In this document: piece after piece, positions 1 through 6,382 of the stretch
How the letters are laid out: every line of letters begins with the position of its first letter
Numbering within the stretch: the stretch's first letter is position 1
Assembly (NCBI GenBank): GCA_045654545.1
Contig: JAZONO010000041.1
Coordinates: 1-9,803 of the forward strand
From: SIG588 sp045654545
GTDB taxonomy: Bacteria > Bacillota > Clostridia > Oscillospirales > Acutalibacteraceae
Reading direction: 5' to 3'
DNA length: 9,803 nucleotides
Program-made: the position numbers and the translations under genes
Notes under the pieces: generated by a model
Told to the model about the DNA's origin: nothing
What the model saw: the letters and a program-made list of their open reading frames with translations, nothing else
Databases searched by the model: none

Positions 1-297
1 CGCCACAACTTGCCCCCATACCCACCAGCCCACACCGCCTGCCACCGTTGCCGCCAGTGCCACGGTGAGCACCACCAGCACCCCTGCCAAAAAACCGCGA
101 GAGGCGCCGGTGCGGTCGGTCAGCCATCGCACGGGGCGTTGCAGTAATGCAGCGGTGACAAACGCCAGCCCAAACGGTGTCAGCCATCGCACGGTGATCC
201 ACACGGCAAACACGGCAGCTGCGACCCACACGGCATAATATGCCAAGTTAACTAAAACCTGCCCCTTACTTTTTGACGGTTTGTCGCTTACATCCAT
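1..297 (-). CDS. YtvI-like / AI-2E family integral membrane protein (5' part only)
   Basis: The first 99 residues of a gene that runs off the left edge, read on the minus strand. The start is an ATG preceded by GAGGTGA at a good distance. After a short polar N-terminus (about residues 1-12) come hydrophobic segments at roughly 16-35, 42-52 and 68-95. The separating stretch, LLQRPVRWLTDRTGASRG, is typical of the AI-2E permease superfamily, to which the sporulation membrane protein YtvI belongs; family members usually begin with a hydrophobic block, an 'FxxAxLLQxPVxxL' stretch, then a basic loop. In Bacillus ytvI belongs to the mother-cell sporulation regulon, and spoVAC and spoVT nearby make YtvI the more likely subfamily. 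The C-terminal part is missing, so the subfamily is an inference. GC-rich, like spoVAC. Confidence 0.6.
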   Translation of the reverse strand, partial: MDVSDKPSKSKGQVLVNLAYYAVWVAAAVFAVWITVRWLTPFGLAFVTAALLQRPVRWLTDRTGASRGFLAGVLVVLTVALAATVAGGVGWWVWGQVVA

Positions 298-392
298 CGT
301 TTGTCACCTCGCACACCGCAGAAAGCCATATACAGACAGTATATTCTCTTTATAATATACAATATATGCGCGATTTGAGTAAAATATACCCC

Positions 393-569
393 CTACTTTT
401 TGTCCTGTGAAGTCAGTTGTTCCACGCAAGCTTTCAACTGTTCCACCGTGGTGACGGGTGCGCCCGATTGCACGAACTGTTCCTGCACCGCTTTCGGCAG
501 CGTGTCAAAATACGCTTGCAGTTTACTGCCTTTCGGAAACGGGGCGTTGTGTTTGTACATCTGTTCCAT
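393..569 (-). CDS. Small uncharacterised protein, 58 aa
   Basis: A short open frame with an excellent ribosome binding site (AGGAGGG, 7-8 bases before the ATG) and a TAG stop, ending about 95 bases before the YtvI-like gene on the same strand. The protein starts MEQMYKHNAPFPKGSKLQAY and ends QLTSQDKK. It is hydrophilic, has no signal peptide or membrane segment, and looks mostly helical, with a 'LPKAVQEQFVQSGAPVTTVEQL' type layout: a Leu-Pro turn, a Gln-rich helix and a second amphipathic helix. I do not recognise the family. The strong Shine-Dalgarno, GC-rich codon use matching both neighbours, and position between two sporulation-type genes make it likely to be real. It is divergent from spoVAC across a 114-bp intergenic region. 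Confidence 0.6.
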   Translation of the reverse strand: MEQMYKHNAPFPKGSKLQAYFDTLPKAVQEQFVQSGAPVTTVEQLKACVEQLTSQDKK

Positions 570-630
570 TCGTTATCCCTCCTTTTCGGAATTAGTGTAC
601 GCAATCGGCGCAAAAAAATACCGCCGCGTG

Positions 631-637
631 CATATTA
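631..637 (+). promoter_or_regulatory. Candidate forespore sigma-G type -10 element for spoVAC
   Basis: CATATTA, about 50 bases before the spoVAC start, fits the sigma-G -10 pattern CATnnTA. The matching -35 is poor: the best candidate is GCAAA at 610-614 with 16-bp spacing. spoVA genes are sigma-G dependent in Bacillus, which is the main reason for proposing it. Confidence 0.3.
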
Positions 638-683
638 CGGACGCCGGATTCGCACAATAGCGGATGAAAAGGAGGGGTCTCGT

Positions 684-1127
684 ATGAAAATGACCAAACG
701 GGAGTATCAGGCGATGAGCAAAAAGGCGTCGCCGCCGTCCCCGATTCTGTCCAACTGTGTCAAAGCGTTTTTGATCGGCGGCACGATCTGTGCCATCGGG
801 CAGGTGGTGGTGAATCTCGCCACCAACGGGGGAATGACCACCAAAGAGGCGCGCACCCTGTGTTGTGTGGTGCTGATCGGGGCGAGCGTTCTGCTTACCG
901 CGCTGGACGTGTACAACAGCCTGGCCAAGCACGCAGGAGCCGGCACGCTGGTGCCCATCACGGGATTTGCCAACGCGGTGGCCTCCCCGGCAATCGAGTT
1001 TAAGACCGAGGGTTGGGTGCTGGGTCTGGCAGCCAATATGTTCAAAATTGCCGGTCCCGTTATCGCTTACGGCGTATTAGCAAGTGTGATTTACGGGGTT
1101 ATTTATTGGATAATGCAGATGTTTTAA
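684..1127 (+). CDS. spoVAC: Stage V sporulation protein AC
   Basis: 147 residues. SpoVAC is an inner forespore membrane protein of the SpoVA complex, which moves Ca2+-dipicolinic acid into the spore and releases it in germination. The start is the ATG after AAAAGGAGGGG (8 bases); the longer frame upstream has no ribosome site of its own. Visible are a basic N-terminus (about 1-20), membrane segments at roughly 25-47, 58-76 and 109-141, and the family signature around 86-127: GAGTLVPITGFANAV, SPAIEFKTEG, then GLAANMFKIAGPVI. Length and motifs match the family. It is unusual that spoVAD and spoVAE do not follow: a terminator-like hairpin and an oppositely oriented, AT-rich gene come next. The partners must lie elsewhere or have been displaced. 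Confidence 0.93.
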   Translation: MKMTKREYQAMSKKASPPSPILSNCVKAFLIGGTICAIGQVVVNLATNGGMTTKEARTLCCVVLIGASVLLTALDVYNSLAKHAGAGTLVPITGFANAVASPAIEFKTEGWVLGLAANMFKIAGPVIAYGVLASVIYGVIYWIMQMF

Positions 1128-1131
1128 AACG

Positions 1132-1162
1132 AAAAGGCTTGACCAAATAGGTCACACCTTTT
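1132..1162 (+). terminator. Convergent terminator hairpin after spoVAC
   Basis: AAAAGGCTTGACC and GGTCACACCTTTT pair with a two-base internal mismatch around a five-base loop (AAATA), followed by TGTGTTTAT. It lies between the ends of spoVAC (plus) and the YitT-family gene (minus); the A-run/T-run symmetry means it could serve both. Confidence 0.6.
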
Positions 1163-1166
1163 GTGT

Positions 1167-1988
1167 TTATCCATTTTTTATGTGCTTAAAATTTCCATAA
1201 GTTTCATTTACTGTTTCAAAGTATGAAAATGTATTATCATAGTTTGCAACTATTTTTTGAAAATCATTGAGTTGGTGCTTATTCACTATACAGATCAACA
1301 CCGATTTTTTAGTGCTCGTATAGGTACCAATCGCATCTATTTTCGTACAACCATGACGCAGTTTTCGAGTGATCTCTTCAATAAATTCATCTCCATGATT
1401 GGTGATAATAGTAAATTTGTATGCCGTCTTTGTCGTTTTGAGTAATAAATTTCCAACGAAAGTTGAAATAAAACAATAAATAATGCATAATGCCATTGGT
1501 TTATAATTAAGCGTGCCATCGGCATATACAAAAATAGAAGAAATGGCAACAATTCCGTTTAGGATAAAGGTTACAACAAAAAAATTGATTTCGGGTCTTA
1601 CAGTGTTTATATATCGAGAAACCACATCGGTTCCGCCTGTGGAAGCATTATTCCGAAAGCAAATGCCATAAACAACGCCGCTGACGACACCACTTAAGAT
1701 CACAGGGCAGATCGTATCGTGGCCTTGGGTATTATACTGAATAGACGCTAAATTGGAATTTTGCAAAACTAAAAACGAAATGGAATATATCAATGAAAAC
1801 AATAATGTTTTTACAGCGAATTGTTTTTGCACTAAAAAATATGCTGCTATGGACAAAGGAATATTGATAAGCAACGACATATAACTGATGCTAAAGCCGG
1901 TCTTGTACTGAATCATCGTTGCAATTCCATTTAGTCCGGCAGGAGCAAAATTATTTGTAACAATAAAAATGTAGTAAACAAATGCCAA
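1167..1988 (-). CDS. YitT family membrane protein (DUF161 + DUF2179), N-terminus frame-broken
   Basis: The uninterrupted frame from a TTG codon gives 273 residues. Hydrophobic segments at about 1-12, 34-52, 60-77, 92-110, 136-154 and 164-183 form the YitT membrane domain, with the characteristic NNFAPAGLNGIAT (12-24) and NASTGGTDVV (114-123). A soluble DUF2179 domain follows from about 190 (KFTIITNHGDEFIEEI, then RHGCTKIDAIGTYT). The function of the family is unknown; it is often called an uncharacterised permease. The TTG is probably not the true start: upstream codons in the same frame continue the family N-terminus (KKIWGYFQIILGAVLLAF) but reach a stop without a start codon. See the separate entry at 2027-2044. 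The gene starts only about 10 bases after the AraC gene's stop, so they are probably co-transcribed. It is clearly more AT-rich than spoVAC next door. Confidence 0.85.
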   Translation of the reverse strand: MAFVYYIFIVTNNFAPAGLNGIATMIQYKTGFSISYMSLLINIPLSIAAYFLVQKQFAVKTLLFSLIYSISFLVLQNSNLASIQYNTQGHDTICPVILSGVVSGVVYGICFRNNASTGGTDVVSRYINTVRPEINFFVVTFILNGIVAISSIFVYADGTLNYKPMALCIIYCFISTFVGNLLLKTTKTAYKFTIITNHGDEFIEEITRKLRHGCTKIDAIGTYTSTKKSVLICIVNKHQLNDFQKIVANYDNTFSYFETVNETYGNFKHIKNG

Positions 1989-2026
1989 TAAAACCGCACC
2001 TAAAATTATTTGAAAATAGCCCCATA

Positions 2027-2044
2027 TTTTTTTATTTCAAACAT
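2027..2044 (-). other. Probable 1-base frameshift in an A7 run at the start of the YitT gene
   Basis: Read on the minus strand, ATG TTT GAA ATA runs into seven A's and then goes out of frame, stopping after 12 codons. Adding one A to the run joins MFEIKK directly to IWGYFQIILGAVLL and the rest of the YitT protein, giving about 292 residues. That strongly suggests this ATG at 2044 is the original start and the homopolymer has lost one base. It could be a sequencing or assembly error, a true null mutation, or a slippage switch. Confidence 0.6.
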
Positions 2045-2054
2045 ACAGCAAACG

Positions 2055-2927
2055 CTATTTGCGTGCCAGTTGTTTCCATTCGGTTGGCGTCATACCGCAT
2101 TCGCGCTTGAAAACGCGGGCAAAATACTGCGGATTTTCAAAGGAAAGTTTCTCGGAGATCTGTGTAATGTTAAAGCGATCATCGCGCAAAAGTTCCTTTG
2201 CATACTCCATTTTTTGGGTGACCGCATAGGCGGCAACACTGCTTCCGGTGTGTTCGCGGAAAAGGCGGCATAAAAAGCTTTTGCTATAACCGAACGCGCG
2301 GCAGATTTCATCGACTTTTATATTTTCATCCCGTCGGGCGTATATATAATCTTTGAGTGCCGAAACCAGCGGCTTTTCTTCTGCTGAGGGAGGAAGAACG
2401 GCGGTATCTTTGGCCCGTTCCTTTGAACGGAGAAGATAGATGAGCAGTTGTTCCAAATAATTTTTTATAAGCTGTTCGCTGCCGAGAGGCGCCTCTTTTT
2501 TTCGCCGCAGTTTGCGTAAGTCGGGGTCATTTTTCGGAATATGATAGCTTTCCTCGGCCTCTTTAATGATGGTGGTCAAAAGGGATTTATATGTCCCTTT
2601 AAGCGGTGAACAAAAGCGCTCGAAATATTTCATGGCAAGGGACGAGGAAACAAACGAGATGACAAAGAAATTTGGTGCAGAGGAAAAGGATCGAATGGTG
2701 TGAAACTCGTTTGGAGCGTGAAAGATAACCTCCCCTTGGGAAAGAACGATTTCCTCACCGTCGCGTGTGATGGCAACACAGCCTTTGTCGATATACACCA
2801 TTTCCCAAAAATCGTGACATTCTCCGTCAAAGGTAAAGTTTTTGCCAACCTCATAATAATGAATCGTTACAATTTTTGTGACATCTACGACTGTTTTCGG
2901 TCGCGTTTTGATATATCCTTTTTCCAA
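2055..2927 (-). CDS. AraC family transcriptional regulator (cupin + AraC HTH)
   Basis: 290 residues from a TTG start chosen because GGGAGGTG lies 5-6 bases upstream; the in-frame ATG 33 bases further up (2960) has no ribosome site. The N-terminal part, about 22-85, is a cupin-like sugar-sensing domain (YYEVGKNFTF, FWEMVYIDKG, GEVIFHAPNEFHTI). The C-terminal ~100 residues carry two helix-turn-helix units: about 204-222 (KVDEICRAFGYSKSFLCRLF) and 254-273 (ITQISEKLSFENPQYFARVF), closing with the family signature GMTPTEWK. Such proteins usually activate a neighbouring sugar operon when the cupin domain binds its ligand. Here it is divergent from the isomerase/oxidoreductase operon and shares its 118-bp control region, so that operon is the likely target. 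The YitT gene follows at about 10 bases. The ligand is unknown. Confidence 0.9.
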   Translation of the reverse strand: MEKGYIKTRPKTVVDVTKIVTIHYYEVGKNFTFDGECHDFWEMVYIDKGCVAITRDGEEIVLSQGEVIFHAPNEFHTIRSFSSAPNFFVISFVSSSLAMKYFERFCSPLKGTYKSLLTTIIKEAEESYHIPKNDPDLRKLRRKKEAPLGSEQLIKNYLEQLLIYLLRSKERAKDTAVLPPSAEEKPLVSALKDYIYARRDENIKVDEICRAFGYSKSFLCRLFREHTGSSVAAYAVTQKMEYAKELLRDDRFNITQISEKLSFENPQYFARVFKRECGMTPTEWKQLARK

Positions 2928-2967
2928 AGCGGCACCTCCCGTGTGCACAATAATGAACATATAAAAC

Positions 2968-3007
2968 TCAAAAATGACTGTTCAAAAATGCACTTGCTTA
3001 CTATAAT
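2968..3007 (+). promoter_or_regulatory. Divergent promoter with AraC-type direct repeats
   Basis: TATAAT at 3002-3007 is a clear -10 for the isomerase operon; the -35 place (TGTTCA, 2979-2984, 17-bp spacing) is poor, as expected for an activator-dependent promoter. Two identical nonamers, TCAAAAATG at 2968-2976 and 2982-2990, lie 14 bp apart and overlap the -35, good candidates for the AraC-family operator. On the minus strand TTGAAC and TATATG, 16 bp apart, overlap the same repeats and could drive the regulator, which would allow autoregulation. Confidence 0.55.
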
Positions 3008-3045
3008 TATAACAGAAAACCCAAAAATATCAAGGAGGTTTTTAT

Positions 3046-3888
3046 ATGAAAAAAGGCATCAGTATTTGGTCGTTCCCCGCAGGATCATTGGCCGAAAGCT
3101 TTGCTCTTGCCGCCGATGCGGGCTTTGAGGGTGTAGAGGTAGCGCTCGATGAAGCAGCAGGCGAAATCACTCTTGCATCCACCGAGAAAGAGTTGCGTGA
3201 AGTCAAGAAACAGGCAACGGAAAGCGGCATCGAGTTGTATAGCGTTGCCAGCGGTCTTTACTGGAATTATTTTTTGAATGATACCGATGAAGCAATCCGC
3301 AGCAAAGCGCAGGATATTGTGAAAAAGCAACTGGAGACGGCCGCGATCCTCGGTTGCGATTCGATTCTTGTCATCCCCGGTTGTGTGAACGCCGAGTTTG
3401 CCGCTCCCGGGAAGGTGATGGATTATGAAACCTGTTATAATCGCAGTCTGGAATCGATCATGAAGGTAAAGCAATACGCTGAGGAATATAAAGTGAATAT
3501 CGGACTGGAAAATGTCTGGAACAAATTCCTTCTTTCTCCGGTGGAAATGAGAGATTTCATCGATAAGATCGGCAGCGACTATGTGGGAAGTTATCTGGAT
3601 ATCGGCAACACCCTTGCCAACGGTTTCCCCGAGCACTGGATCCGCACGTTGGGTAACCGCATCAAAAAGGTGCATTTTAAAGACTATCGCACAGAAGCCG
3701 GCGGTTTGCACGGGTTTGTAGATCTGCTTGCAGGCGACGTTAATTACCCTGCTGTAATGGAAGAGCTGAAGCGCGCAGGTTATGACGGTTGGGTAACTGC
3801 CGAGATGATACCGAACTATAAATATCATACCGAAACGATCATATATAACACATCCAATGCGATGGATCGAATTTTAGGGAGGAAATAA
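3046..3888 (+). CDS. Sugar phosphate isomerase/epimerase (xylose isomerase-like TIM barrel)
   Basis: 280 residues, starting at the ATG 7 bases after AAGGAGG. The fold is the AP-endonuclease-2/xylose isomerase-like TIM barrel used by sugar 3-epimerases and isomerases, cytoplasmic and metal dependent. The likely metal ligands are visible: Glu155 in IGLENVWNKF, Asp185 in YLDIGN, His210 in KKVHFKD and Glu253 in TAEMIP. The first strand is GISIWSF and the second GFEGVEVAL. Length is normal for the family. The segment around 152-190 resembles the branch often named hexulose-6-phosphate isomerase or L-ribulose-5-phosphate 3-epimerase, but members of this superfamily cannot be assigned a substrate by eye. 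First gene of a tight operon: the next start is 3 bases past its stop, and its final codons contain the next gene's ribosome site. Confidence 0.9.
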   Translation: MKKGISIWSFPAGSLAESFALAADAGFEGVEVALDEAAGEITLASTEKELREVKKQATESGIELYSVASGLYWNYFLNDTDEAIRSKAQDIVKKQLETAAILGCDSILVIPGCVNAEFAAPGKVMDYETCYNRSLESIMKVKQYAEEYKVNIGLENVWNKFLLSPVEMRDFIDKIGSDYVGSYLDIGNTLANGFPEHWIRTLGNRIKKVHFKDYRTEAGGLHGFVDLLAGDVNYPAVMEELKRAGYDGWVTAEMIPNYKYHTETIIYNTSNAMDRILGRK

Positions 3889-3891
3889 AAC

Positions 3892-4863
3892 ATGTTGAGA
3901 GTTGGACTTATCGGTTGTGGCTTTATGGGCACAATGCACGCAAATTGCTATAAAGCATTAGAGGGCGTATCCCTTGTGGCGGTGGCGGATATCCGCCCGG
4001 AAAAGGCGAAGCAATTAGCCGACGGCGCAGAGATCTTCGGCGACGGCAAAGAACTGATTGAGAAGGCAAATGTGGATATCATTGATATTTGTCTGCCTAC
4101 CTATCTTCATGCGGAATATGCCATGCTCGCCATGGAGAAAGCAAACTATGTGTTTGTTGAAAAGCCGGTAGCACTTACCGTGGCAGAGAGCGAAGCTATG
4201 AAGGCAAAGCAGAAGGAAACGGGAGCATTTGTGCAGGTTGGTCAGGTTATTCGCTTCTGGGATGAATATGTTGCTCTGCGTGATATTGTTAAGAGCGGCA
4301 AATACGGCAAAGTTGTAAATGCAAACTTCCGCCGCATCAGCCCAAGCCCGGATTGGGGCTGGAACAACTGGCTGCACGACGTTTCTCTTTCGGGCGGTGC
4401 GGCGCAGGATCTGCACATTCACGATGTGGATTTTGTGTTGTCGCTTTTTGGCGAACCCAAGACACTTCACTCCATAAGAAACACATTGGGCGAAAAGAAT
4501 TCCTATGTCAATACGCTGATGCAGTATGATGATTACGCCATTACTGTTGAGGGCACTTGGGATTTGCCGGCGTCGCACCCGTTTGAAGCAACCTTCCGTG
4601 TAGTCTTCGAAAAGGCTGTTGTTGAAAATGCCAGCGGCAAATTTATGCTCTATACCGATGGCGGTGCAGAGGAAATCAAGATTGAAAAGAAAGAACTCAG
4701 CGTGGCGGGCGGCACAAGCGGAAATATTTCCGACCTCGGTGGATATTATAACGAGCTCTACTATTTTACCGATTGCGCGAAAAACGGCGAGGAAATCAAT
4801 CAAGCAACGTTGACCGACGCTTCTGCATCGCTTAAATTCTTGCTCGAAAAGGAATTGGGCTAA
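3892..4863 (+). CDS. Gfo/Idh/MocA family NAD(P)-dependent oxidoreductase
   Basis: 323 residues, with AGGGAGG 9 bases before the ATG. The N-terminal Rossmann fold has the dinucleotide motif GLIGCGFMGTMH (5-16) and an acidic residue after strand 2 (VADIRPEKA, Asp33), which favours NAD. Then come ICLPTYLH (67-73) and the family's catalytic-lysine motif EKP (90-92). The C-terminal alpha/beta domain carries the Asp-xxx-His pair in DLHIHDVDF (Asp173, His177). These enzymes oxidise or reduce a hydroxyl of sugars, inositols or glycosides. Translationally coupled to the isomerase/epimerase: such pairs often act in sequence, one making a keto sugar and the other isomerising or epimerising it. The substrate cannot be read from the sequence. 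The stop TAA overlaps a short downstream ATG frame that looks decayed. Confidence 0.93.
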   Translation: MLRVGLIGCGFMGTMHANCYKALEGVSLVAVADIRPEKAKQLADGAEIFGDGKELIEKANVDIIDICLPTYLHAEYAMLAMEKANYVFVEKPVALTVAESEAMKAKQKETGAFVQVGQVIRFWDEYVALRDIVKSGKYGKVVNANFRRISPSPDWGWNNWLHDVSLSGGAAQDLHIHDVDFVLSLFGEPKTLHSIRNTLGEKNSYVNTLMQYDDYAITVEGTWDLPASHPFEATFRVVFEKAVVENASGKFMLYTDGGAEEIKIEKKELSVAGGTSGNISDLGGYYNELYYFTDCAKNGEEINQATLTDASASLKFLLEKELG

Positions 4864-5009
4864 TGCTCGGAGCAGGGATCGGGGATTCCGGTTCTGTTTT
4901 TACAATGCACGCTGCCGGTGTGGACCGTCTTGAAATAGCCTTGAAAACGGTAAGTTCGGCAAGGTTATCAGCGCGCATTGTTGCGCCGAATAAGCAGTGG
5001 CAGGAATAG
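4863..5009 (+). pseudogene. Decayed fragment resembling a second Gfo/Idh/MocA gene
   Basis: A 48-codon frame (MLGAGIGDSGSVFTMHAAG...) opens with its ATG overlapping the preceding TAA. After 'LEIA' its meaning seems to shift frame: the frame beginning at 4937 reads SLENGKFGKVISAHCCAE before a TAA at 4991. GKFGKVISAHC lines up well with GKYGKVVNANF at residues 136-146 of the intact oxidoreductase just upstream, at the same family position. I therefore read this as the residue of a second oxidoreductase gene lost by deletion and frameshift. The part before LEIA is not recognisable. It could instead be a chance match over 11 residues, or the 48-aa frame could be a real small protein, though it has no ribosome site. 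Confidence 0.35.
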
Positions 5010-5037
5010 TAATTTATACAACCATCGATTGTACACG

Positions 5038-5071
5038 AAAACAGCGGAGTGACATCACTCCGCTGTTTTTT
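5038..5071 (+). terminator. Intrinsic terminator of the isomerase/oxidoreductase operon
   Basis: A perfect 12-bp stem, ACAGCGGAGTGA / TCACTCCGCTGT, with a very short loop, flanked by A's on the left and six T's on the right. It is a strong rho-independent terminator for the plus strand, about 175 bases after the oxidoreductase stop, after the decayed fragment. Confidence 0.9.
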
Positions 5072-5109
5072 ACGCTCTCCAATCAAGAATTAAAATGGTT
5101 ATTTGATCG

Positions 5110-5146
5110 CTACATAGCAAAAGCGAGGGGAAATTCCCCTCGCTTT
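5110..5146 (-). terminator. Terminator hairpin of the MDR dehydrogenase; first copy of a dispersed repeat
   Basis: AAAGCGAGGGG and CCCCTCGCTTT pair around AAATT. On the minus strand the stem is followed by TTTTGC, about 25 bases after the dehydrogenase stop, so it fits as that gene's terminator. The whole 37 bases, starting CTACATAGCAAAAGCGAGG, recur at 6589-6625 with one base changed in each arm so that pairing is kept. Confidence 0.8.
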
Positions 5147-5171
5147 GTTTCTGCTTTATAGGTTTGATTAT

Positions 5172-6305
5172 TTATTCCATAACAATGGCAATTTTAACAC
5201 CGGTGAGAGAAATGTTTTTCTCCATGGCATCAACATATTGCTCCAACGGATAATGGTCGGTAACAAGTTTCTCGACCGGAATGGACATTTCCTTTGCCTT
5301 CTTCAAGAAGCCGAGAGTTTCAATGTACTCGTTGGCACTGTACACCCAAGAACCAACCAACGTAATTTCCTTGTTGCAAAGGTCAAAGTGGGGGTTCATC
5401 GTGCATTCGCCGGCATTGACAAAGAAGCCCATTTCGCAATAACCGCCGCCGCGACGAACATACTTATAAGCATCCGCTGCTGCCTGAGGAGAGCCGGTGC
5501 ACTGGAACACAAAATCTGCTCCGAAGCCGCCGGTAAGTTCTTTCACTTTAGCAACTCTTTCTTCAATTGTTTTAAGTTCTCTGAAGTTAATGATGGCAGT
5601 TGCGCCCATTTCCTTGGCAAGAGCAAGGCGGCTATCAACGCCGTCAACAGCGATAATGTTTACAACACCGGCTGCTTTCAAAACGGCAATCTGCATAAGA
5701 CCGATGGGGCCGCAACCCTGCACCAATACAGTGGAGCCGAAATTGATAATGTTTGTCGATTTGGCGCGGTTCCAAGAATGCACACAGACACAAGCCGGTT
5801 CAATAAGCATTCTTTCATCCAGAGTCATACCGTTCACAACGAAGATAGAAGAGTTCTTGCGAACCAAAATGTGCTCTGCAAACCAACCGTTGTTGTGGTG
5901 CTCTGCATCGTCTTCAATAAGACCGTACACGCCGAGACCTTCGCAAAGGTTAGGAAGTTCGGGATAACGACGGCAGTAATCACATTCTCCGCAGAGAAGA
6001 ACAGAGGTAACAACCTTGTCGCCAACTTTGATGGGGTCACCCTTTGTATCAACGGTAACGCCTTCACCGATTGCAACAACTTCACCGGTTCCTTCATGTC
6101 CAAGAACGATCTCTTTGTATCCAAACGGATTGTAACGGTATTCGTGAACGTCGGTGCCGCAGATGCCGCATCCTTCAACCTTAACGAGAATTTCACCGGG
6201 GCCCGGGGTCGGGATTTCGATGTCACGAAGTTCAACGATAGCCTCGCCTTCAACCCCATCTACAATCTTTGGTTTAACAAGATAAGCCACTTTTGATGTT
6301 GCCAT
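5172..6305 (-). CDS. Zinc-dependent MDR-family alcohol/polyol dehydrogenase
   Basis: 377 residues from an ATG with AAGGAG 10 bases upstream. This is a medium-chain dehydrogenase of the sorbitol/threonine dehydrogenase type. Catalytic zinc ligands: Cys49 in GICGTD, His70-Glu71 in GHEGTGEV, and Glu169 in IEPACV. The structural zinc site is complete, with Cys105, Cys108, Cys111 and Cys121 (LLCGECDYC, LC). The cofactor fold has GCGPIG (197-202) and Asp221 at the end of the next strand, which favours NAD. The reaction is reversible oxidation of a secondary alcohol or polyol to a ketone. It faces the isomerase operon convergently and has its own promoter, so a shared pathway is plausible but not shown. 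Substrate unassigned. Confidence 0.93.
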   Translation of the reverse strand: MATSKVAYLVKPKIVDGVEGEAIVELRDIEIPTPGPGEILVKVEGCGICGTDVHEYRYNPFGYKEIVLGHEGTGEVVAIGEGVTVDTKGDPIKVGDKVVTSVLLCGECDYCRRYPELPNLCEGLGVYGLIEDDAEHHNNGWFAEHILVRKNSSIFVVNGMTLDERMLIEPACVCVHSWNRAKSTNIINFGSTVLVQGCGPIGLMQIAVLKAAGVVNIIAVDGVDSRLALAKEMGATAIINFRELKTIEERVAKVKELTGGFGADFVFQCTGSPQAAADAYKYVRRGGGYCEMGFFVNAGECTMNPHFDLCNKEITLVGSWVYSANEYIETLGFLKKAKEMSIPVEKLVTDHYPLEQYVDAMEKNISLTGVKIAIVME

Positions 6306-6334
6306 AAGTCATTAGCTCCTTTTGTAAAATATAT

Positions 6335-6347
6335 CGGTTATTAACCG
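6335..6347. promoter_or_regulatory. Palindrome at the dehydrogenase transcription start
   Basis: CGGTTATTAACCG is a perfect 13-bp palindrome with a central T, placed just after the -10 where transcription should begin. That position suits a repressor site. The binding family is not recognised. Confidence 0.45.
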
Positions 6348-6352
6348 TTTCG

Positions 6353-6381
6353 AGTATAACATATTTAGAAGAACTTGTCAA
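6353..6381 (-). promoter_or_regulatory. Sigma-A promoter of the MDR dehydrogenase
   Basis: On the minus strand a consensus -35 TTGACA (6376-6381), a 17-bp spacer and -10 TATACT (6353-6358), about 50 bases before the start codon. Nearly ideal, so any control is probably by repression. Confidence 0.85.
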
Positions 6382-6382
6382 C

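Noticed and set aside
121..195. Direct repeat CAGCCATCGCACGG (121-134 and 181-194)
   Set aside because: Both copies lie within the YtvI-like coding region and encode the same short string (VRWLT) with the same codons; no spacing array or further copies, so not a CRISPR or mobile repeat.
301..392. Sigma-E type promoter for the YtvI-like gene in the AT-rich stretch
   Set aside because: Several TATA-like strings give partial matches (for example AATATACT as a -10) but no -35/-10 pair stands out from the AT-rich background.
417..683. N-terminal extension of spoVAC to an upstream ATG
   Set aside because: The extension overlaps the divergent 58-residue gene, has no ribosome site, and SpoVAC proteins begin at about the ATG at 684.
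2928..2960. ATG start of the AraC gene at 2960
   Set aside because: No Shine-Dalgarno upstream, and the good GGGAGGTG site lies inside this stretch, pointing to the TTG at 2927.
5145..6296. A 383-codon plus-strand frame opposite the MDR dehydrogenase
   Set aside because: It is the complement of a gene with complete zinc and NAD motifs; a long antisense frame is a codon-bias artefact.
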